Below, piece by piece: positions 1-9,269 of a DNA stretch of 64,000 nucleotides; positions within the stretch are counted from its first letter, which is position 1, and each line of letters starts with the position of its first letter. The notes under the pieces are model-generated. The model did not search any database and was not told where the DNA came from. It was given only the letters and a program-made list of their open reading frames with translations. This DNA comes from Micropruina sonneratiae (GTDB taxonomy: Bacteria > Actinomycetota > Actinomycetes > Propionibacteriales > Propionibacteriaceae), in contig NZ_JAPDHX010000001.1 of the NCBI RefSeq assembly GCF_025972045.1, positions 724,787-788,786 on the forward strand, in the 5' to 3' direction. The position numbers were made by a program, and so were the translations under genes.

Positions 1-356
1 ACCTGCCGGAGAGCTGGATCGGCCTGGTGATGATCGCCTGGATCATCGCCGGCTTCGGCATGGGCCTGCAGAACCCGAGCACCTCGCTGGCCGTGATGCA
101 GCTCTCCGATGACGACGAGCTGGGCCGCAACACCTCGTCGCTGCAGGTCGGCGAGTCGTTGGGCAGCAGCCTGTTCACCGGCCTGGCCGGTGCCTGGTTC
201 GCCCGCTTCCACGACACCGCCTCGGCGCCGTTCACCTTCGGTGGTGTGATGGTGATGATGGTGCTGGTCGGCCTGGTCGCGGTGCTGCTCGCCTTCCGGA
301 TCGGTCCAGTGGCCAACCGTTCCTCGGACGATCCCGCGGTCCAGACGCCGGGTTGA
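1..356 (+). CDS. MFS transporter, C-terminal fragment (5' end outside window)
   Basis: The reading frame is open from the window edge (frame of base 3) to a TGA at 354-356, giving 117 residues of the C-terminus. Two hydrophobic helices are visible, one at the start (GLVMIAWIIAGFGMGLQNP) and one near residues 80-100, separated by a polar loop with the DDDELGRNTSSLQ stretch. Drug-efflux MFS proteins often carry a G-rich helix followed by such a loop in the last third. The frame ends one base into the next gene, a MarR-type regulator, the usual context of a MarR-controlled efflux pump. The substrate cannot be read from this fragment. MFS assignment is an inference from the helix pattern and neighbour. 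Confidence 0.7.
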   Translation, partial: LPESWIGLVMIAWIIAGFGMGLQNPSTSLAVMQLSDDDELGRNTSSLQVGESLGSSLFTGLAGAWFARFHDTASAPFTFGGVMVMMVLVGLVAVLLAFRIGPVANRSSDDPAVQTPG

Positions 357-853
357 TGGACGAGGTCGACCGGATCATCGCCGCCTGGGAGGTCGAGACC
401 CCCGGGCTGGACACCGAGCCACTGGCGGTGCTGTCGAGGGTGAGCCGACTGGCCCGGCATCTCGACCTGGCCCGGAAGCGCTGCTTCGCCGCCCACGGCC
501 TGGAGATCTGGGAGTTCGACGTGCTGGCCTCGCTGCGCCGCGAAGGGGCGCCCTACGAGTTGTCCCCGGGCGAGCTGATCCATCAGACTCTGTCCACCAG
601 TGCCACCATGACCAACCGGATCGATCGGCTCGCCGGCCGGGGGCTGGTCGAACGCCAGGTCAACCCCGATGACCGGCGGAGCGTGCGGGTGAGGCTGACC
701 CCGTCCGGTTCTGCCCTGGTCGGCGCCGCTCTGGTCGATCTGATCGACTACGAACGCGGCGTGCTGGAGCCGCTGAACCCGTTCACCCGCCGACAATTGA
801 CCGGCTCGCTGCGCACGTTGCTGGCCAGCTTCGAGGCGTCCGGCGACGACTAG
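356..853 (+). CDS. MarR-family transcriptional regulator
   Basis: This 165-residue protein has the MarR fold layout: N-terminal dimerisation helices, a central winged helix around residues 60-115 with the typical TMTNRIDRLAGRGLVER recognition/wing run followed by the DDRRSVRVRLT wing, and C-terminal helices. Family members are dimeric repressors released by small aromatic or lipophilic ligands, commonly controlling an adjacent efflux gene. The ATG at 356 overlaps the TGA of the upstream MFS gene by one base, so the two are translationally coupled; a TTG three bases earlier is an alternative start that I consider less likely. Regulation of the upstream MFS gene is inferred from position only; the promoter lies outside the window. 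Confidence 0.88.
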   Translation: MDEVDRIIAAWEVETPGLDTEPLAVLSRVSRLARHLDLARKRCFAAHGLEIWEFDVLASLRREGAPYELSPGELIHQTLSTSATMTNRIDRLAGRGLVERQVNPDDRRSVRVRLTPSGSALVGAALVDLIDYERGVLEPLNPFTRRQLTGSLRTLLASFEASGDD

Positions 854-949
854 CGATGTGACGGCCCGGACGCGGCGGGGCGCACCTGCCCGCCACCCGC
901 TTCGTCCCCTAGGGTGAGGGCGTCCGAACGAGCGGCAAGGATCCCGACC

Positions 950-3124
950 ATGGCGTTGTCCAACCCGTACCTGGCCGAGCTGGCCGCCGAGTTCGGCATC
1001 GCCACGGAGTTCTGGGACTGGAAGGGCCGGCTCACCGAGATCCCCGACGAGACCGTGATCGCCGTGCTGGCGGCGATGGAGATCGACGCCTCGGACGAGG
1101 CCGCCGCCGCCGCGGCCGTGCGTGAACTCAGGCTGCAGCCCTGGCGCCGGGCGCTGCCGCCGTGCACCGTGATGCAGCAGGGCCGTCCCGAGGTGCTGCG
1201 GGTGCATGTGCCCGACGGCGCGGCCGCGGACGTCTACGTCCGGCTCGAGGACGGCGGCGGGCGAACCCTGCGCCAGCTGATCAACGACGAGCCCGCGCGC
1301 GAGGTCGACGGGGTGATGATCGGCGAGGCGAGTTTCGAGCTGCCCGACGACCTGCCGATCGGGTACCACCGGGTCGGCTGCCGAACCGAGCAGTGGCGGG
1401 CCGAGGAGACGCTGATCGTCACCCCGCACTTCCTCGGCTTCCCGCCCACGATGGGCAACAAGCGGGTCTGGGGCTACGCCACTCAGCTGTACAGCGTCCG
1501 CTCTGCCGAATCGTGGGGGATCGGCGACCTGGCCGACCTGGCCGACGTGGCCACCTGGTCGGCGACCCAGCAGTTCGCGTCCTACGTGCTGGTCAACCCG
1601 CTGCACGCGGCCGAGCCGATGACCCCGCTGGAGCCGTCGCCCTACCTGCCCACGTCACGCCGCTACGTGAACCCGATCTACATCCGGCCCGAGGCGATCG
1701 CCGAATACGCCGGGCTCGACCAGCGGCAACGCCACAAGGTCGCCCAGTTGCACAACGGGCTGGCCCGCACGCTGGCGGACGAGCCGCTGATCGACCGCAA
1801 CACCGTGTGGGACGCGAAGCTGTCGGCGCTGAAGGTGATCTTCGATGCCGGGCTCAAACCCACCCGGCTGATGAGCCTCAACGACTTCGTCCGCAAGGAG
1901 GGGCGCCCGCTGTCGCAGTTCGCCACCTGGTGCGCGCTGGTCAACGTCCACGGGCTGAACTGGCGGGAATGGCCGGCCGAGCTGCGGCGTCCGTCCTCAC
2001 CGGAGGTGACGGAGTTCGCTGCCACGCACGTCGGCGACATCGTCTTCTTCTCCTGGCTGCAGTGGGTGGCCGACGAACAGCTCCGCGACGCCCAGTCGGC
2101 GGCCAAGGCGGCCGGCATGCGGGTCGGCATCATGAACGACCTCGCGGTCGGGGTGAGCGCCACCTCCGCCGAGGCGTGGATGCTGGGCGACACCTTCGCC
2201 CGCGGCGTCTCGGTCGGCGCCCCGCCCGACCACTTCAACCAGACCGGACAGGACTGGGGGCAGGCCCCGTGGCGTCCGGACCGGCTGGCCGAGCTCAGCT
2301 ACGCGCCGTTCCGCAACATGGTGGCCGGCATCCTGCGGCACTCCGGCGGTATCCGGGTCGACCACATCATGGGGCTGTTCCGGCTGTGGTGGGTGCCGCA
2401 GGGGATGGGTCCCACCAAGGGCACCTACGTGCGCTACAACCACGAGGCCATGGTCGGCATCCTGGTGCTCGAGGCGCACCGCGCCGGGGCGGTCGTGGTC
2501 GGCGAGGACCTGGGCGTGGTGGAGCCGTGGGTGCGGGTCTACCTGCGCGACCGCGGCATCCTGGGCACCTCGATCGCCTGGTTCGAACGCGACGGCAACG
2601 GTCAGATCCTGCCGCCGGAGTCGTGGCGGGAATACTGCATGGCCTCGGTCACCACCCACGACCTGCCGCCCACCGCCGGGTACCTGGACGCCGCCCACGT
2701 GAAGCTGCAGCATCAGCTCGGCCTGCTGACCGAGGGGCTGGACGCCGAACTCGACCAGGCCCGGCGCGAACGCGAGGACTGGCTGGCGCTGCTGCGCGAA
2801 CGCGGCCTGCTGACCGGCGAGGAGCCGTCCACCGTGGACATCGTGCTGGCCCTGCACCGCTTCCTGGTCGCCACCCCGGCCCGGATGCTTTGCGCCGCCC
2901 TGACCGACGCCGTCGGCGACCACCGCACCCAGAACCAGCCCGGAACCACCGACGAGTACCCTAACTGGCGGGTGCCGCTGTCCGGGCTCGGCGGCACCCC
3001 GATGTCGCTGGAGGACGTCTTCCACTCCGAGCGTGCGCTTCGGCTGTCGGCGGTGATGAACGGTTTCGTGGTGCCGCCCACCGCACACCGCTCGACCTCG
3101 GAGTTCATCATCGGCCACGACTAG
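950..3124 (+). CDS. malQ: 4-alpha-glucanotransferase (amylomaltase, GH77)
   Basis: Cytoplasmic enzyme that transfers alpha-1,4-glucan segments between maltodextrins, used in glycogen and maltose metabolism. The 724-residue protein has an N-terminal extension of about 170 residues typical of actinobacterial and enterobacterial MalQ, followed by the GH77 barrel. The catalytic set can be placed: nucleophile Asp471 in GIRVDHIMGLFRLWW, acid/base Glu519 in VVGEDLGVVEPWV, and Asp571 in TTHDLPPTAGYLD. The ATG at 950 is chosen over the GTG at 914 because it has an AAGGA ribosome site about 9 bases upstream and the product begins MALSNPYLAELA. The gene is monocistronic, running toward the minus-strand XRE gene. 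Confidence 0.96.
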   Translation: MALSNPYLAELAAEFGIATEFWDWKGRLTEIPDETVIAVLAAMEIDASDEAAAAAAVRELRLQPWRRALPPCTVMQQGRPEVLRVHVPDGAAADVYVRLEDGGGRTLRQLINDEPAREVDGVMIGEASFELPDDLPIGYHRVGCRTEQWRAEETLIVTPHFLGFPPTMGNKRVWGYATQLYSVRSAESWGIGDLADLADVATWSATQQFASYVLVNPLHAAEPMTPLEPSPYLPTSRRYVNPIYIRPEAIAEYAGLDQRQRHKVAQLHNGLARTLADEPLIDRNTVWDAKLSALKVIFDAGLKPTRLMSLNDFVRKEGRPLSQFATWCALVNVHGLNWREWPAELRRPSSPEVTEFAATHVGDIVFFSWLQWVADEQLRDAQSAAKAAGMRVGIMNDLAVGVSATSAEAWMLGDTFARGVSVGAPPDHFNQTGQDWGQAPWRPDRLAELSYAPFRNMVAGILRHSGGIRVDHIMGLFRLWWVPQGMGPTKGTYVRYNHEAMVGILVLEAHRAGAVVVGEDLGVVEPWVRVYLRDRGILGTSIAWFERDGNGQILPPESWREYCMASVTTHDLPPTAGYLDAAHVKLQHQLGLLTEGLDAELDQARREREDWLALLRERGLLTGEEPSTVDIVLALHRFLVATPARMLCAALTDAVGDHRTQNQPGTTDEYPNWRVPLSGLGGTPMSLEDVFHSERALRLSAVMNGFVVPPTAHRSTSEFIIGHD

Positions 3125-3166
3125 CGGCCCGCCCCGCCGCTGGTCCGGGCTCGCGCCGGGAAGGCG

Positions 3167-3736
3167 TCAGGCGGGGGTGACGATCGTGAGCACGGCGAGC
3201 GCGCCGTCCTCGGTGCTGTAGGTGTGCACCGCGTCGCTGATCCACTCCAGCGATTCACCCGGTCCCGCGTGGCGCTGGGAGCCCTCCGGGCCCGCCAGCA
3301 GGTGACCGCGCACCACCCGGACGTGCTCGACCACGCCCGGGCCGTGCGCGGGGGAGCGCCGGACGCCGCCGGGCACCACCCGCAGCCAGAACACCTCGGT
3401 GGTCGCCCCGTCGTCATGGTGCTCGACGTGCAGCAGCCGGGCGGTCAGCTGCGAGCCGCCGCCCTCGGTGCCCGATTCGTCGCCGAGCAGGGCGGACAAC
3501 GGCACGCCCAGGGGCCCGGCGACCGCGTACAGCGTGTCGAGGGTGGGGTTGCGCCGTCCCGCCTCGAGTTCGGACAGCGACCCCTTGCCGATGCCGGCGG
3601 ACCGGGCCAGGGCCGACAGGCTCAACCCCCGCGCGGTGCGTAGTTCGCTGATCCGCGCGCCGACCTCCCTGCGCAGGTCGTCCGCGTCCCGGAACCCGCT
3701 GCGGCGCCGGCCGTCGCCATCGGCAGGGTTGCTCAC
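3167..3736 (-). CDS. XRE-family regulator with C-terminal cupin domain
   Basis: A 189-residue protein with an HTH_3 domain (about residues 25-80; LSLSALARSAGIGKGSLSELE) and a C-terminal cupin-2 sensor domain (about 115-185, GGVRRSPAHGPGVVEHVRVV). This domain pair is the PuuR/SutR-like regulator type, often controlling an adjacent transporter or catabolic gene. The start is the GTG at 3736, directly following a TAGCGT -10 box with 7 bases between, so the mRNA may be leaderless. It is divergent from the BenE-type symporter and shares a 95-bp intergenic region holding a 28-bp palindrome, probably its operator. The ligand is unknown. Confidence 0.9.
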   Translation of the reverse strand: MSNPADGDGRRRSGFRDADDLRREVGARISELRTARGLSLSALARSAGIGKGSLSELEAGRRNPTLDTLYAVAGPLGVPLSALLGDESGTEGGGSQLTARLLHVEHHDDGATTEVFWLRVVPGGVRRSPAHGPGVVEHVRVVRGHLLAGPEGSQRHAGPGESLEWISDAVHTYSTEDGALAVLTIVTPA

Positions 3737-3743
3737 CTCGCTG

Positions 3744-3749
3744 ACGCTA
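3744..3749 (-). promoter_or_regulatory. -10 box of the XRE regulator gene, leaderless arrangement
   Basis: On the minus strand TAGCGT ends 7 bases before the GTG start at 3736. That spacing puts the transcription start at or next to the start codon. No convincing -35 was seen. Confidence 0.45.
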
Positions 3750-3787
3750 CCTTTTGGGTTGCGCACGACAGGCCGGTCCGCCGATCG

Positions 3788-3815
3788 AACATCGTTCTGT
3801 TTACAGAACGATGTT
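3788..3815. promoter_or_regulatory. 28-bp perfect palindrome, probable XRE-regulator operator
   Basis: Thirteen-base arms (AACATCGTTCTGT and its complement) flank a 2-base centre; the core reads TTCTGTTTACAGAA. It lies in the intergenic region of the divergent regulator and symporter genes and covers the expected -35 region of the symporter promoter (-10 TAGGCT at 3818). This is what a self-regulating repressor of a divergent pair would use. The sequence is AT-richer than its surroundings. Confidence 0.75.
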
Positions 3816-3817
3816 GC

Positions 3818-3823
3818 TAGGCT
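3818..3823 (+). promoter_or_regulatory. -10 box of the BenE-type symporter gene, leaderless arrangement
   Basis: TAGGCT lies 7 bases before the GTG start at 3831, immediately downstream of the palindrome at 3788-3815, which would occlude the -35 region. Confidence 0.45.
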
Positions 3824-3830
3824 GCCTCGG

Positions 3831-5027
3831 GTGACCGATCGTCCGACAACCGAGATCCGCACCTCGACCGGTGAGCCCATCGTGGCCGGCGTCGTCACCG
3901 CGCTGGTCGGCTTCACGTCGTCGTTCGTGGTCGTCGTGGCGGGCCTGCGCGCCGTGGGAGCCGATCCCGCCCAGGCGGCGTCCGGCCTGCTCGCGCTGAC
4001 TTTCACGTTCGGACTCGGAACCATCGCGCTGTGCCTGCGCCACCGCGTCCCGATCACGCTCGCCTGGTCGACGCCGGGGGCGGCGCTGCTGGCGGCGATG
4101 GGGGCGAGCTACCACGCCGGCTGGGCCGCGGCGGTTTGCGCCTTCGTGGTGGTCGGGGTGTTGATCGTGGCGACCGGACTGATCCCGGCACTGGGCGAGC
4201 TGATCGGCCGGATCCCGACCCCGATCGCGCAGGCGATGCTGGCCGGCGTCCTGCTCACCCTGTGTCTCGCCCCGGTGCGGTCGCTGGGTGCGCAGCCGTT
4301 GGCGACGCTGCCCGTGCTGATCGTGTGGCTGGTGGCCACGCGGTGGGCGTCGCGGTGGGCGCTGCCGCTCGCCCTAGTGGCGGCGCTGGCGGTCATCGGC
4401 CTGCACCTGGCCCAGCACGGGATCGGTGCCGACGCGGGGACCGGGTGGTGGCCCCGGATCAGCTGGACGACGCCGAGCCTCGAGGTGTCGGCGATCATCG
4501 GCATCGCGGTCCCGCTCTACATCGTCACGATGGCCTCGCAGAACGTGCCCGGCGTCGCGGTGCTGAAGTCGTTCGGCTACCACACCCCCTGGCGAGCCTC
4601 GATGCTCGTCACGGGTGTCGGCTCGGTGGTGGGTGCGCCGTTCGGTGGGCACGCCATCAACCTGGCCGCACTGTCCGCTGCCCTGGCCGCCGGCGAGGAG
4701 GCCGGGCAGGACCGTTCCCGTCGCTGGATCGCGGGGGTCTCGGCCGGGGCCTCCTACCTGGTCCTCGCGGCGCTGTCGGGTGTGCTGGTGACCATCGCGA
4801 CCGTGGCGCCGAACGGCCTGCTCGAGTCCGTCGCGGGTCTCGCGCTGCTGGGCACCTTCAGCCAGTCCCTGCTGGGCGCCCTTCAGCATGACGAGTACCG
4901 CCTGCCGGCCGCCCTCACCTTCGTGACCGCGGCCTCCGGGATCTCCTTCTGGGGCATCGGTGGCGCGTTCTGGGCACTGGTCGTCGGACTGGCCGCCCAC
5001 GCCGCGCTGCGCACACCCCGCAGGTGA
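3831..5027 (+). CDS. BenE-family benzoate/aromatic-acid:H+ symporter
   Basis: A 398-residue, strongly hydrophobic protein with about 11-12 membrane segments, matching the BenE family: N-terminal IVAGVVTALVGFTSSFVVVV, the ITLAWSTPGAALLA segment, and the conserved region around GVAVLKSFGYHTPW and GAPFGGHAINLAALSAAL. Family members import benzoate or related acids with protons. The GTG at 3831 is chosen because the protein aligns from there (VTDRPTTEIRTSTGEPIVAG), although the frame stays open far upstream through the intergenic region. It is divergent from an XRE-cupin regulator that probably represses it. No aromatic catabolic genes are nearby, so the true substrate is uncertain. Confidence 0.88.
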   Translation: MTDRPTTEIRTSTGEPIVAGVVTALVGFTSSFVVVVAGLRAVGADPAQAASGLLALTFTFGLGTIALCLRHRVPITLAWSTPGAALLAAMGASYHAGWAAAVCAFVVVGVLIVATGLIPALGELIGRIPTPIAQAMLAGVLLTLCLAPVRSLGAQPLATLPVLIVWLVATRWASRWALPLALVAALAVIGLHLAQHGIGADAGTGWWPRISWTTPSLEVSAIIGIAVPLYIVTMASQNVPGVAVLKSFGYHTPWRASMLVTGVGSVVGAPFGGHAINLAALSAALAAGEEAGQDRSRRWIAGVSAGASYLVLAALSGVLVTIATVAPNGLLESVAGLALLGTFSQSLLGALQHDEYRLPAALTFVTAASGISFWGIGGAFWALVVGLAAHAALRTPRR

Positions 5028-5029
5028 GC

Positions 5030-5065
5030 GCGGCCTCAAATGGGGACGGTCCCATTTCAGGCCGC
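5030..5065 (+). terminator. Palindromic hairpin after the symporter gene, likely bidirectional terminator or REP-like element
   Basis: GCGGCCT-C-AAATGGG pairs with CCCATTT-C-AGGCCGC around a 6-base loop (14 pairs, one C-C mismatch). It starts 2 bases after the symporter stop codon and sits between convergent genes, so it may terminate both. No T-run follows. Its arms resemble the palindromic units of REP-like repeats. Confidence 0.6.
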
Positions 5066-5082
5066 CGGACCCACCTCGGCGG

Positions 5083-5472
5083 TCAGGACGCCGGGGCCAG
5101 CACCTCGACCCGGTTGCCGAAGGCGTCGAAGCAGTGGAAGCGCAGGTAGCCGGCAAACGTCCTCCGGTCGCCGTGTGCCACCTCGAAGCCGGACGCCGCC
5201 ACCCGGGTGGCCAGGGCGTCCAGCTCCTCGACCGTGTCGAGGACGATCGCCGGGTGGGCGCGCCGGGCCGGGACGAAGTCCGGCTCGACGCTGACGTGGA
5301 TCTCGACACCCGCGGCGCCGTCGGCGGCGAACGACCGGAACCAGCAGCCGGGCCGGTCTGCCATCGCCGGCGGCTTGGGCACCTCGACCAGGCCGAAGGC
5401 TTCCACCCAGAAGCGGCGGGCCTCGGCCTCGCCGCCGGGTGGCATCATCACCTGCACGTGGTGCAGTCGCAT
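5083..5472 (-). CDS. VOC-family (glyoxalase/bleomycin resistance fold) protein
   Basis: A 129-residue single VOC module beginning MRLHHVQVMMPPGGEAEARRFW, a typical first beta strand and helix, and ending FDAFGNRVEVLAP, the strand that carries the C-terminal metal-ligand glutamate. The family includes glyoxalases, dioxygenases and antibiotic-binding proteins, usually as dimers around a divalent metal; which reaction this one does cannot be told. ATG at 5472 has GGAG eight bases upstream and is chosen over the longer open frame reaching 5622. It is convergent with the symporter gene. Confidence 0.85.
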   Translation of the reverse strand: MRLHHVQVMMPPGGEAEARRFWVEAFGLVEVPKPPAMADRPGCWFRSFAADGAAGVEIHVSVEPDFVPARRAHPAIVLDTVEELDALATRVAASGFEVAHGDRRTFAGYLRFHCFDAFGNRVEVLAPAS

Positions 5473-5567
5473 CGTCGTCTCCTCACGCCGGGGTGGCATC
5501 ATCGCACGTTCCCGAGCGGGCGCGGCGGGCCGGCTCCCGGGCGGCGGAGCGGGCGACACCGGCCGAT

Positions 5568-5597
5568 TTGAAGCCCACGGGGCGAATGTGACAGAAT
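5568..5597 (+). promoter_or_regulatory. Putative S10 operon promoter
   Basis: TTGAAG (5568-5573) and CAGAAT (5592-5597) are 18 bases apart. Transcription from about 5604 would give a leader of about 160 nt before rpsJ. The following bases (TCAGGTTGC) recur just after the probable secY -10 box. The leader region 5604-5750 contains no recognised riboregulator. Confidence 0.5.
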
Positions 5598-5764
5598 CTT
5601 CAGGTTGCTCCGCGGCGCCCACGCCGTGGTGCCCCCCAGGCGGATGAGTCGTCAGCCGGGCCCTACCACGAACGAATTCTCGCTCGCGCGCGGCCCTGAT
5701 AGGCGCGACACGCCCGACCGCGGGGGTCGGAGCAGCCGTTATCCGACGAGCAGAAGGAAAACCA

Positions 5765-6076
5765 GTGGCGGGACAGAAGATCCGGATCCGACTCCGGGCC
5801 TACGACCACGAGGTCATCGACTCCTCGGCGAAGAAGATCGTCGACACCGTGACCCGTACCGGCGCCAAGGTGGCCGGCCCCGTGCCGTTGCCCACCGAGA
5901 AGAACGTGTTCTGCGTGATCCGTTCTCCGCACAAGTACAAGGACAGCCGCGAGCACTTCGAGATGCGCACCCACAAGCGGCTGATCGACATCCTCGACCC
6001 CACGCCGAAGACGGTCGACTCGCTGATGCGGCTCGACCTGCCGGCCGGTGTCGACATCGAGATCAAGCTCCCCTGA
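5765..6076 (+). CDS. rpsJ: 30S ribosomal protein S10
   Basis: First gene of the S10 operon; 103 residues, the usual length. S10 is a 30S head protein and also NusE in transcription antitermination. The product runs from [19 protein letters not shown] to DIEIKLP, with the family HKRLIDI.P segment near residue 80. The start is GTG at 5765 with an AAGGA ribosome site 9-13 bases upstream (GAAGGAAAACCAGTG). A long (about 160 nt) leader precedes it, where autoregulation of the operon might act. It is followed after 11 bases by rplC. Confidence 0.98.
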   Translation: MAGQKIRIRLRAYDHEVIDSSAKKIVDTVTRTGAKVAGPVPLPTEKNVFCVIRSPHKYKDSREHFEMRTHKRLIDILDPTPKTVDSLMRLDLPAGVDIEIKLP

Positions 6077-6087
6077 GGTCGCCGAAC

Positions 6088-6747
6088 ATGACTATTGAAC
6101 GAACTGTGAAGGGACTGCTGGGCACCAAGCTCGGTATGACCCAGACCTGGGACGCCAACAACAACGTCGTCCCGGTCACCGTGATCCAGGCCGGCCCGTG
6201 CGTCGTCACGCAGGTCCGGTCCCCCGAGAAGGACGGCTACGCGGCCGTCCAGCTGGGCTTCGGCGCCATCAAGCCGACCAAGGTCACCAAGCCCGCCGCG
6301 GGGCACTTCGAGGCCGCCGGGGTCACCCCCCGCAAGCACCTCGTCGAGCTGCGCACCGCTGACGCCAGCGAGTACACCCTGGGCCAGGAGCTCGGCGCCG
6401 ACGTGTTCGCCGCCGCCGACGTGGTCGACGTGACCGGCGTCAGCAAGGGCAAGGGCACGGCGGGCGTGATGAAGCGGCACGGCTTCCACGGCCTGCGCGC
6501 CAGCCACGGTGTGCACCGCAAGCACCGCTCGCCGGGCTCCATCGGCGGCTCGTCCACCCCCTCGAAGGTCTTCAAGGGCATGCGGATGGCCGGCCGGATG
6601 GGTGTCGACAAGGTGACCGTCCAGAACCTCACGATCCACGCCGTCGACGCCGAGCGCGGGCTGATCCTGGTCAAGGGCTCCGTGCCCGGCCCCAAGGGTT
6701 CGCTCGTCGTCCTGCGCACGGCCGCCAAGAAGGGTGCCGCCGAATGA
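6088..6747 (+). CDS. rplC: 50S ribosomal protein L3
   Basis: A 219-residue L3, early-assembly 23S rRNA binder near the peptidyl transferase centre. The family core is clear: [13 protein letters not shown] at the N-terminus, then [14 protein letters not shown] and the glutamine/serine-rich loop [20 protein letters not shown] that reaches the catalytic centre. ATG at 6088 is chosen over a long upstream open frame that overlaps rpsJ. Its stop overlaps the rplD start by 4 bases (ATGA), so L3 and L4 are translationally coupled. Confidence 0.98.
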   Translation: MTIERTVKGLLGTKLGMTQTWDANNNVVPVTVIQAGPCVVTQVRSPEKDGYAAVQLGFGAIKPTKVTKPAAGHFEAAGVTPRKHLVELRTADASEYTLGQELGADVFAAADVVDVTGVSKGKGTAGVMKRHGFHGLRASHGVHRKHRSPGSIGGSSTPSKVFKGMRMAGRMGVDKVTVQNLTIHAVDAERGLILVKGSVPGPKGSLVVLRTAAKKGAAE

Positions 6748-7388
6748 GCGAGAAGCAGACCGTCAAGGTGCTGGGCTCGAAGGCCACGGCCGACCTGCCC
6801 GGCGACTACTTCGACGTCCAGACCAACGTGCCGCTGATCCACCAGGTCGTGGTGGCCCAGCAGGCCGCCGCCCGCCAGGGCACGCACGCCACCAAGACCC
6901 GCGGCGAGGTCGCGGGCGGTGGCGCCAAGCCGTGGCGCCAGAAGGGCACCGGACGCGCCCGCCAGGGTTCGCGCCGCGCCCCGCAGTGGACCGGTGGCGG
7001 CGTCGTGCACGGCCCGCAACCGCGCAGCTACGCGCAGCGCACGCCCAAGAAGATGATCGTCGCCGCCCTGCGCGGTGCGCTGTCCGACCGGGCCCGCAGC
7101 GGCAACGTGCACGTCATCGACTCGCTGGTGACCGGCGAGACCCCGTCCACCAAGGCGGCCCTCGCCGCGCTGGCCGAGGTCGGCGGCGGCAAGATCCTGG
7201 TCGCGCTGAGCCGTGACGAGGACGTGGCCTGGCTGAGCCTGCGCAACGTCGCCTCGGTGCACGCACTCGCGGTCGACCAGCTGAACGCCTACGACGTGCT
7301 CAACAGCGACGACGTCGTGTTCACCACCGCCGCCCTGGCCGCCTTCACCGGCGCCGAGGACGTTTCGACTGAGGAGGTCGGCAAGTGA
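6744..7388 (+). CDS. rplD: 50S ribosomal protein L4
   Basis: A 214-residue L4, a 23S rRNA binder whose extended loop lines the exit tunnel; in Escherichia coli it autoregulates the S10 operon, but I see no leader structure here that I recognise as its target. The tunnel loop is evident at about residues 55-90 ([21 protein letters not shown]), with [12 protein letters not shown] following. Start ATG overlaps rplC by 4 bases and the stop overlaps rplW by 4 bases. Confidence 0.98.
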   Translation: MSEKQTVKVLGSKATADLPGDYFDVQTNVPLIHQVVVAQQAAARQGTHATKTRGEVAGGGAKPWRQKGTGRARQGSRRAPQWTGGGVVHGPQPRSYAQRTPKKMIVAALRGALSDRARSGNVHVIDSLVTGETPSTKAALAALAEVGGGKILVALSRDEDVAWLSLRNVASVHALAVDQLNAYDVLNSDDVVFTTAALAAFTGAEDVSTEEVGK

Positions 7389-7693
7389 GCGACCACAAGA
7401 TCCGCGACCACCGCGACGTGCTGCTCGCACCCGTGGTGTCGGAGAAGAGCTACGGGCTGCTCGACGAGAACAAGTACACGTTCCTGGTCGCGCCCGATGC
7501 CAACAAGACCCAGATCAAGATCGCGGTCGAGGCCGTCTTCGACGTCAAGGTCACGAACGTGAACACCATCAACCGCCAGGGCAAGAAGCGCCGCACGCGG
7601 GCCGGCTGGGGCAAGCGCCCCGACACCAAGCGGGCCATCGTGACCGTCGCCGAGGGCCAGCGGATCGACATCTTCGGCTCGGCCGGCGTCTGA
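7385..7693 (+). CDS. rplW: 50S ribosomal protein L23
   Basis: A 102-residue L23, located at the tunnel exit where it docks trigger factor and SRP. The signature is present: [22 protein letters not shown] near the N-terminus and a basic loop ([20 protein letters not shown]). GTG start overlaps the rplD stop by 4 bases. Confidence 0.98.
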   Translation: MSDHKIRDHRDVLLAPVVSEKSYGLLDENKYTFLVAPDANKTQIKIAVEAVFDVKVTNVNTINRQGKKRRTRAGWGKRPDTKRAIVTVAEGQRIDIFGSAGV

Positions 7694-7712
7694 GCGAAGA
7701 GGAGACACTGAC

Positions 7713-8549
<837 letters not shown>

Positions 8550-8570
8550 TTGGAACAGGTGAAGTAACAG

Positions 8571-8852
8571 ATGCCTCGCAGCCTCAAGAAGGGTCCCTTC
8601 GTCGACGACCACCTCGCCAAGAAGGTGGACGTGCAGAACGAGAAGGGCACCAAGCAGGTGATCAAGACCTGGTCGCGCCGGTCGATGATCACCCCCGACA
8701 TGATCGGTCACACGATCGCCGTGCACGACGGGCGCAAGCACGTCCCGGTCTTCGTCACCGAAGCCATGATCGGCCACAAGCTGGGCGAGTTCGCCCCCAC
8801 CCGCACCTACCGCGGGCACATCAAGGAAGACAAGAAGTCCCGCCGCCGCTGA
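8571..8852 (+). CDS. rpsS: 30S ribosomal protein S19
   Basis: A 93-residue S19 of the 30S head, close to the A-site and the intersubunit bridge. Family features: [15 protein letters not shown] start, the [20 protein letters not shown] centre and [12 protein letters not shown]. Standard length; 21 bases after rplB. Confidence 0.98.
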   Translation: MPRSLKKGPFVDDHLAKKVDVQNEKGTKQVIKTWSRRSMITPDMIGHTIAVHDGRKHVPVFVTEAMIGHKLGEFAPTRTYRGHIKEDKKSRRR

Positions 8853-8874
8853 GCGAGCGAGAAAAGGAAGAGAT

Positions 8875-9267
8875 ATGAGCAACAAGGAGAACCGCCCCAG
8901 CCGGCGTTCCCGCCTGCTCGGCGATCGTCCTGGCTCGTACGCCATCGCGCGTGGAGTCCGGATGTCGCCGACCAAGGTGCGCCGGGTCGTCGACCTGGTC
9001 CGCGGCCTGCCCGTCACCGACGCGCTGACCGTGCTGAAGTTCGCCCCACAGGCCGCCTCCGAGCCGGTCTACAAGGTGGTTGCCTCGGCCGCCGCCAACG
9101 CCGAGTCGGTCGAGGACCTGCGCTCCGACGAGCTGTACATCAGTGCGGCGTTCGTGGACGAGGGCATGACCCTGCGCCGGATCCGCCCGCGGGCCAAGGG
9201 GTCGGCCAGCCGGATCCTCAAGCGCGGCAGCCACATCACCGTCGTCGTCGAACCGAAGGAGGCCTGA
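8875..9267 (+). CDS. rplV: 50S ribosomal protein L22
   Basis: A 130-residue L22 with the tunnel-lining beta hairpin. The family pattern [19 protein letters not shown] (residues about 27-45) and the C-terminal [21 protein letters not shown] stretch, the macrolide-constriction hairpin tip, are present. An extra 20-residue basic N-terminus ([19 protein letters not shown]) precedes the core. Two bases separate it from rpsC. Confidence 0.97.
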   Translation: MSNKENRPSRRSRLLGDRPGSYAIARGVRMSPTKVRRVVDLVRGLPVTDALTVLKFAPQAASEPVYKVVASAAANAESVEDLRSDELYISAAFVDEGMTLRRIRPRAKGSASRILKRGSHITVVVEPKEA

Positions 9268-9269
9268 GC

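Noticed and set aside
5604-5764. Known autoregulatory L4 leader before rpsJ
   Set aside because: A leader of about 160 nt is present, but I cannot fold it into a structure I recognise, so no RNA feature is claimed.
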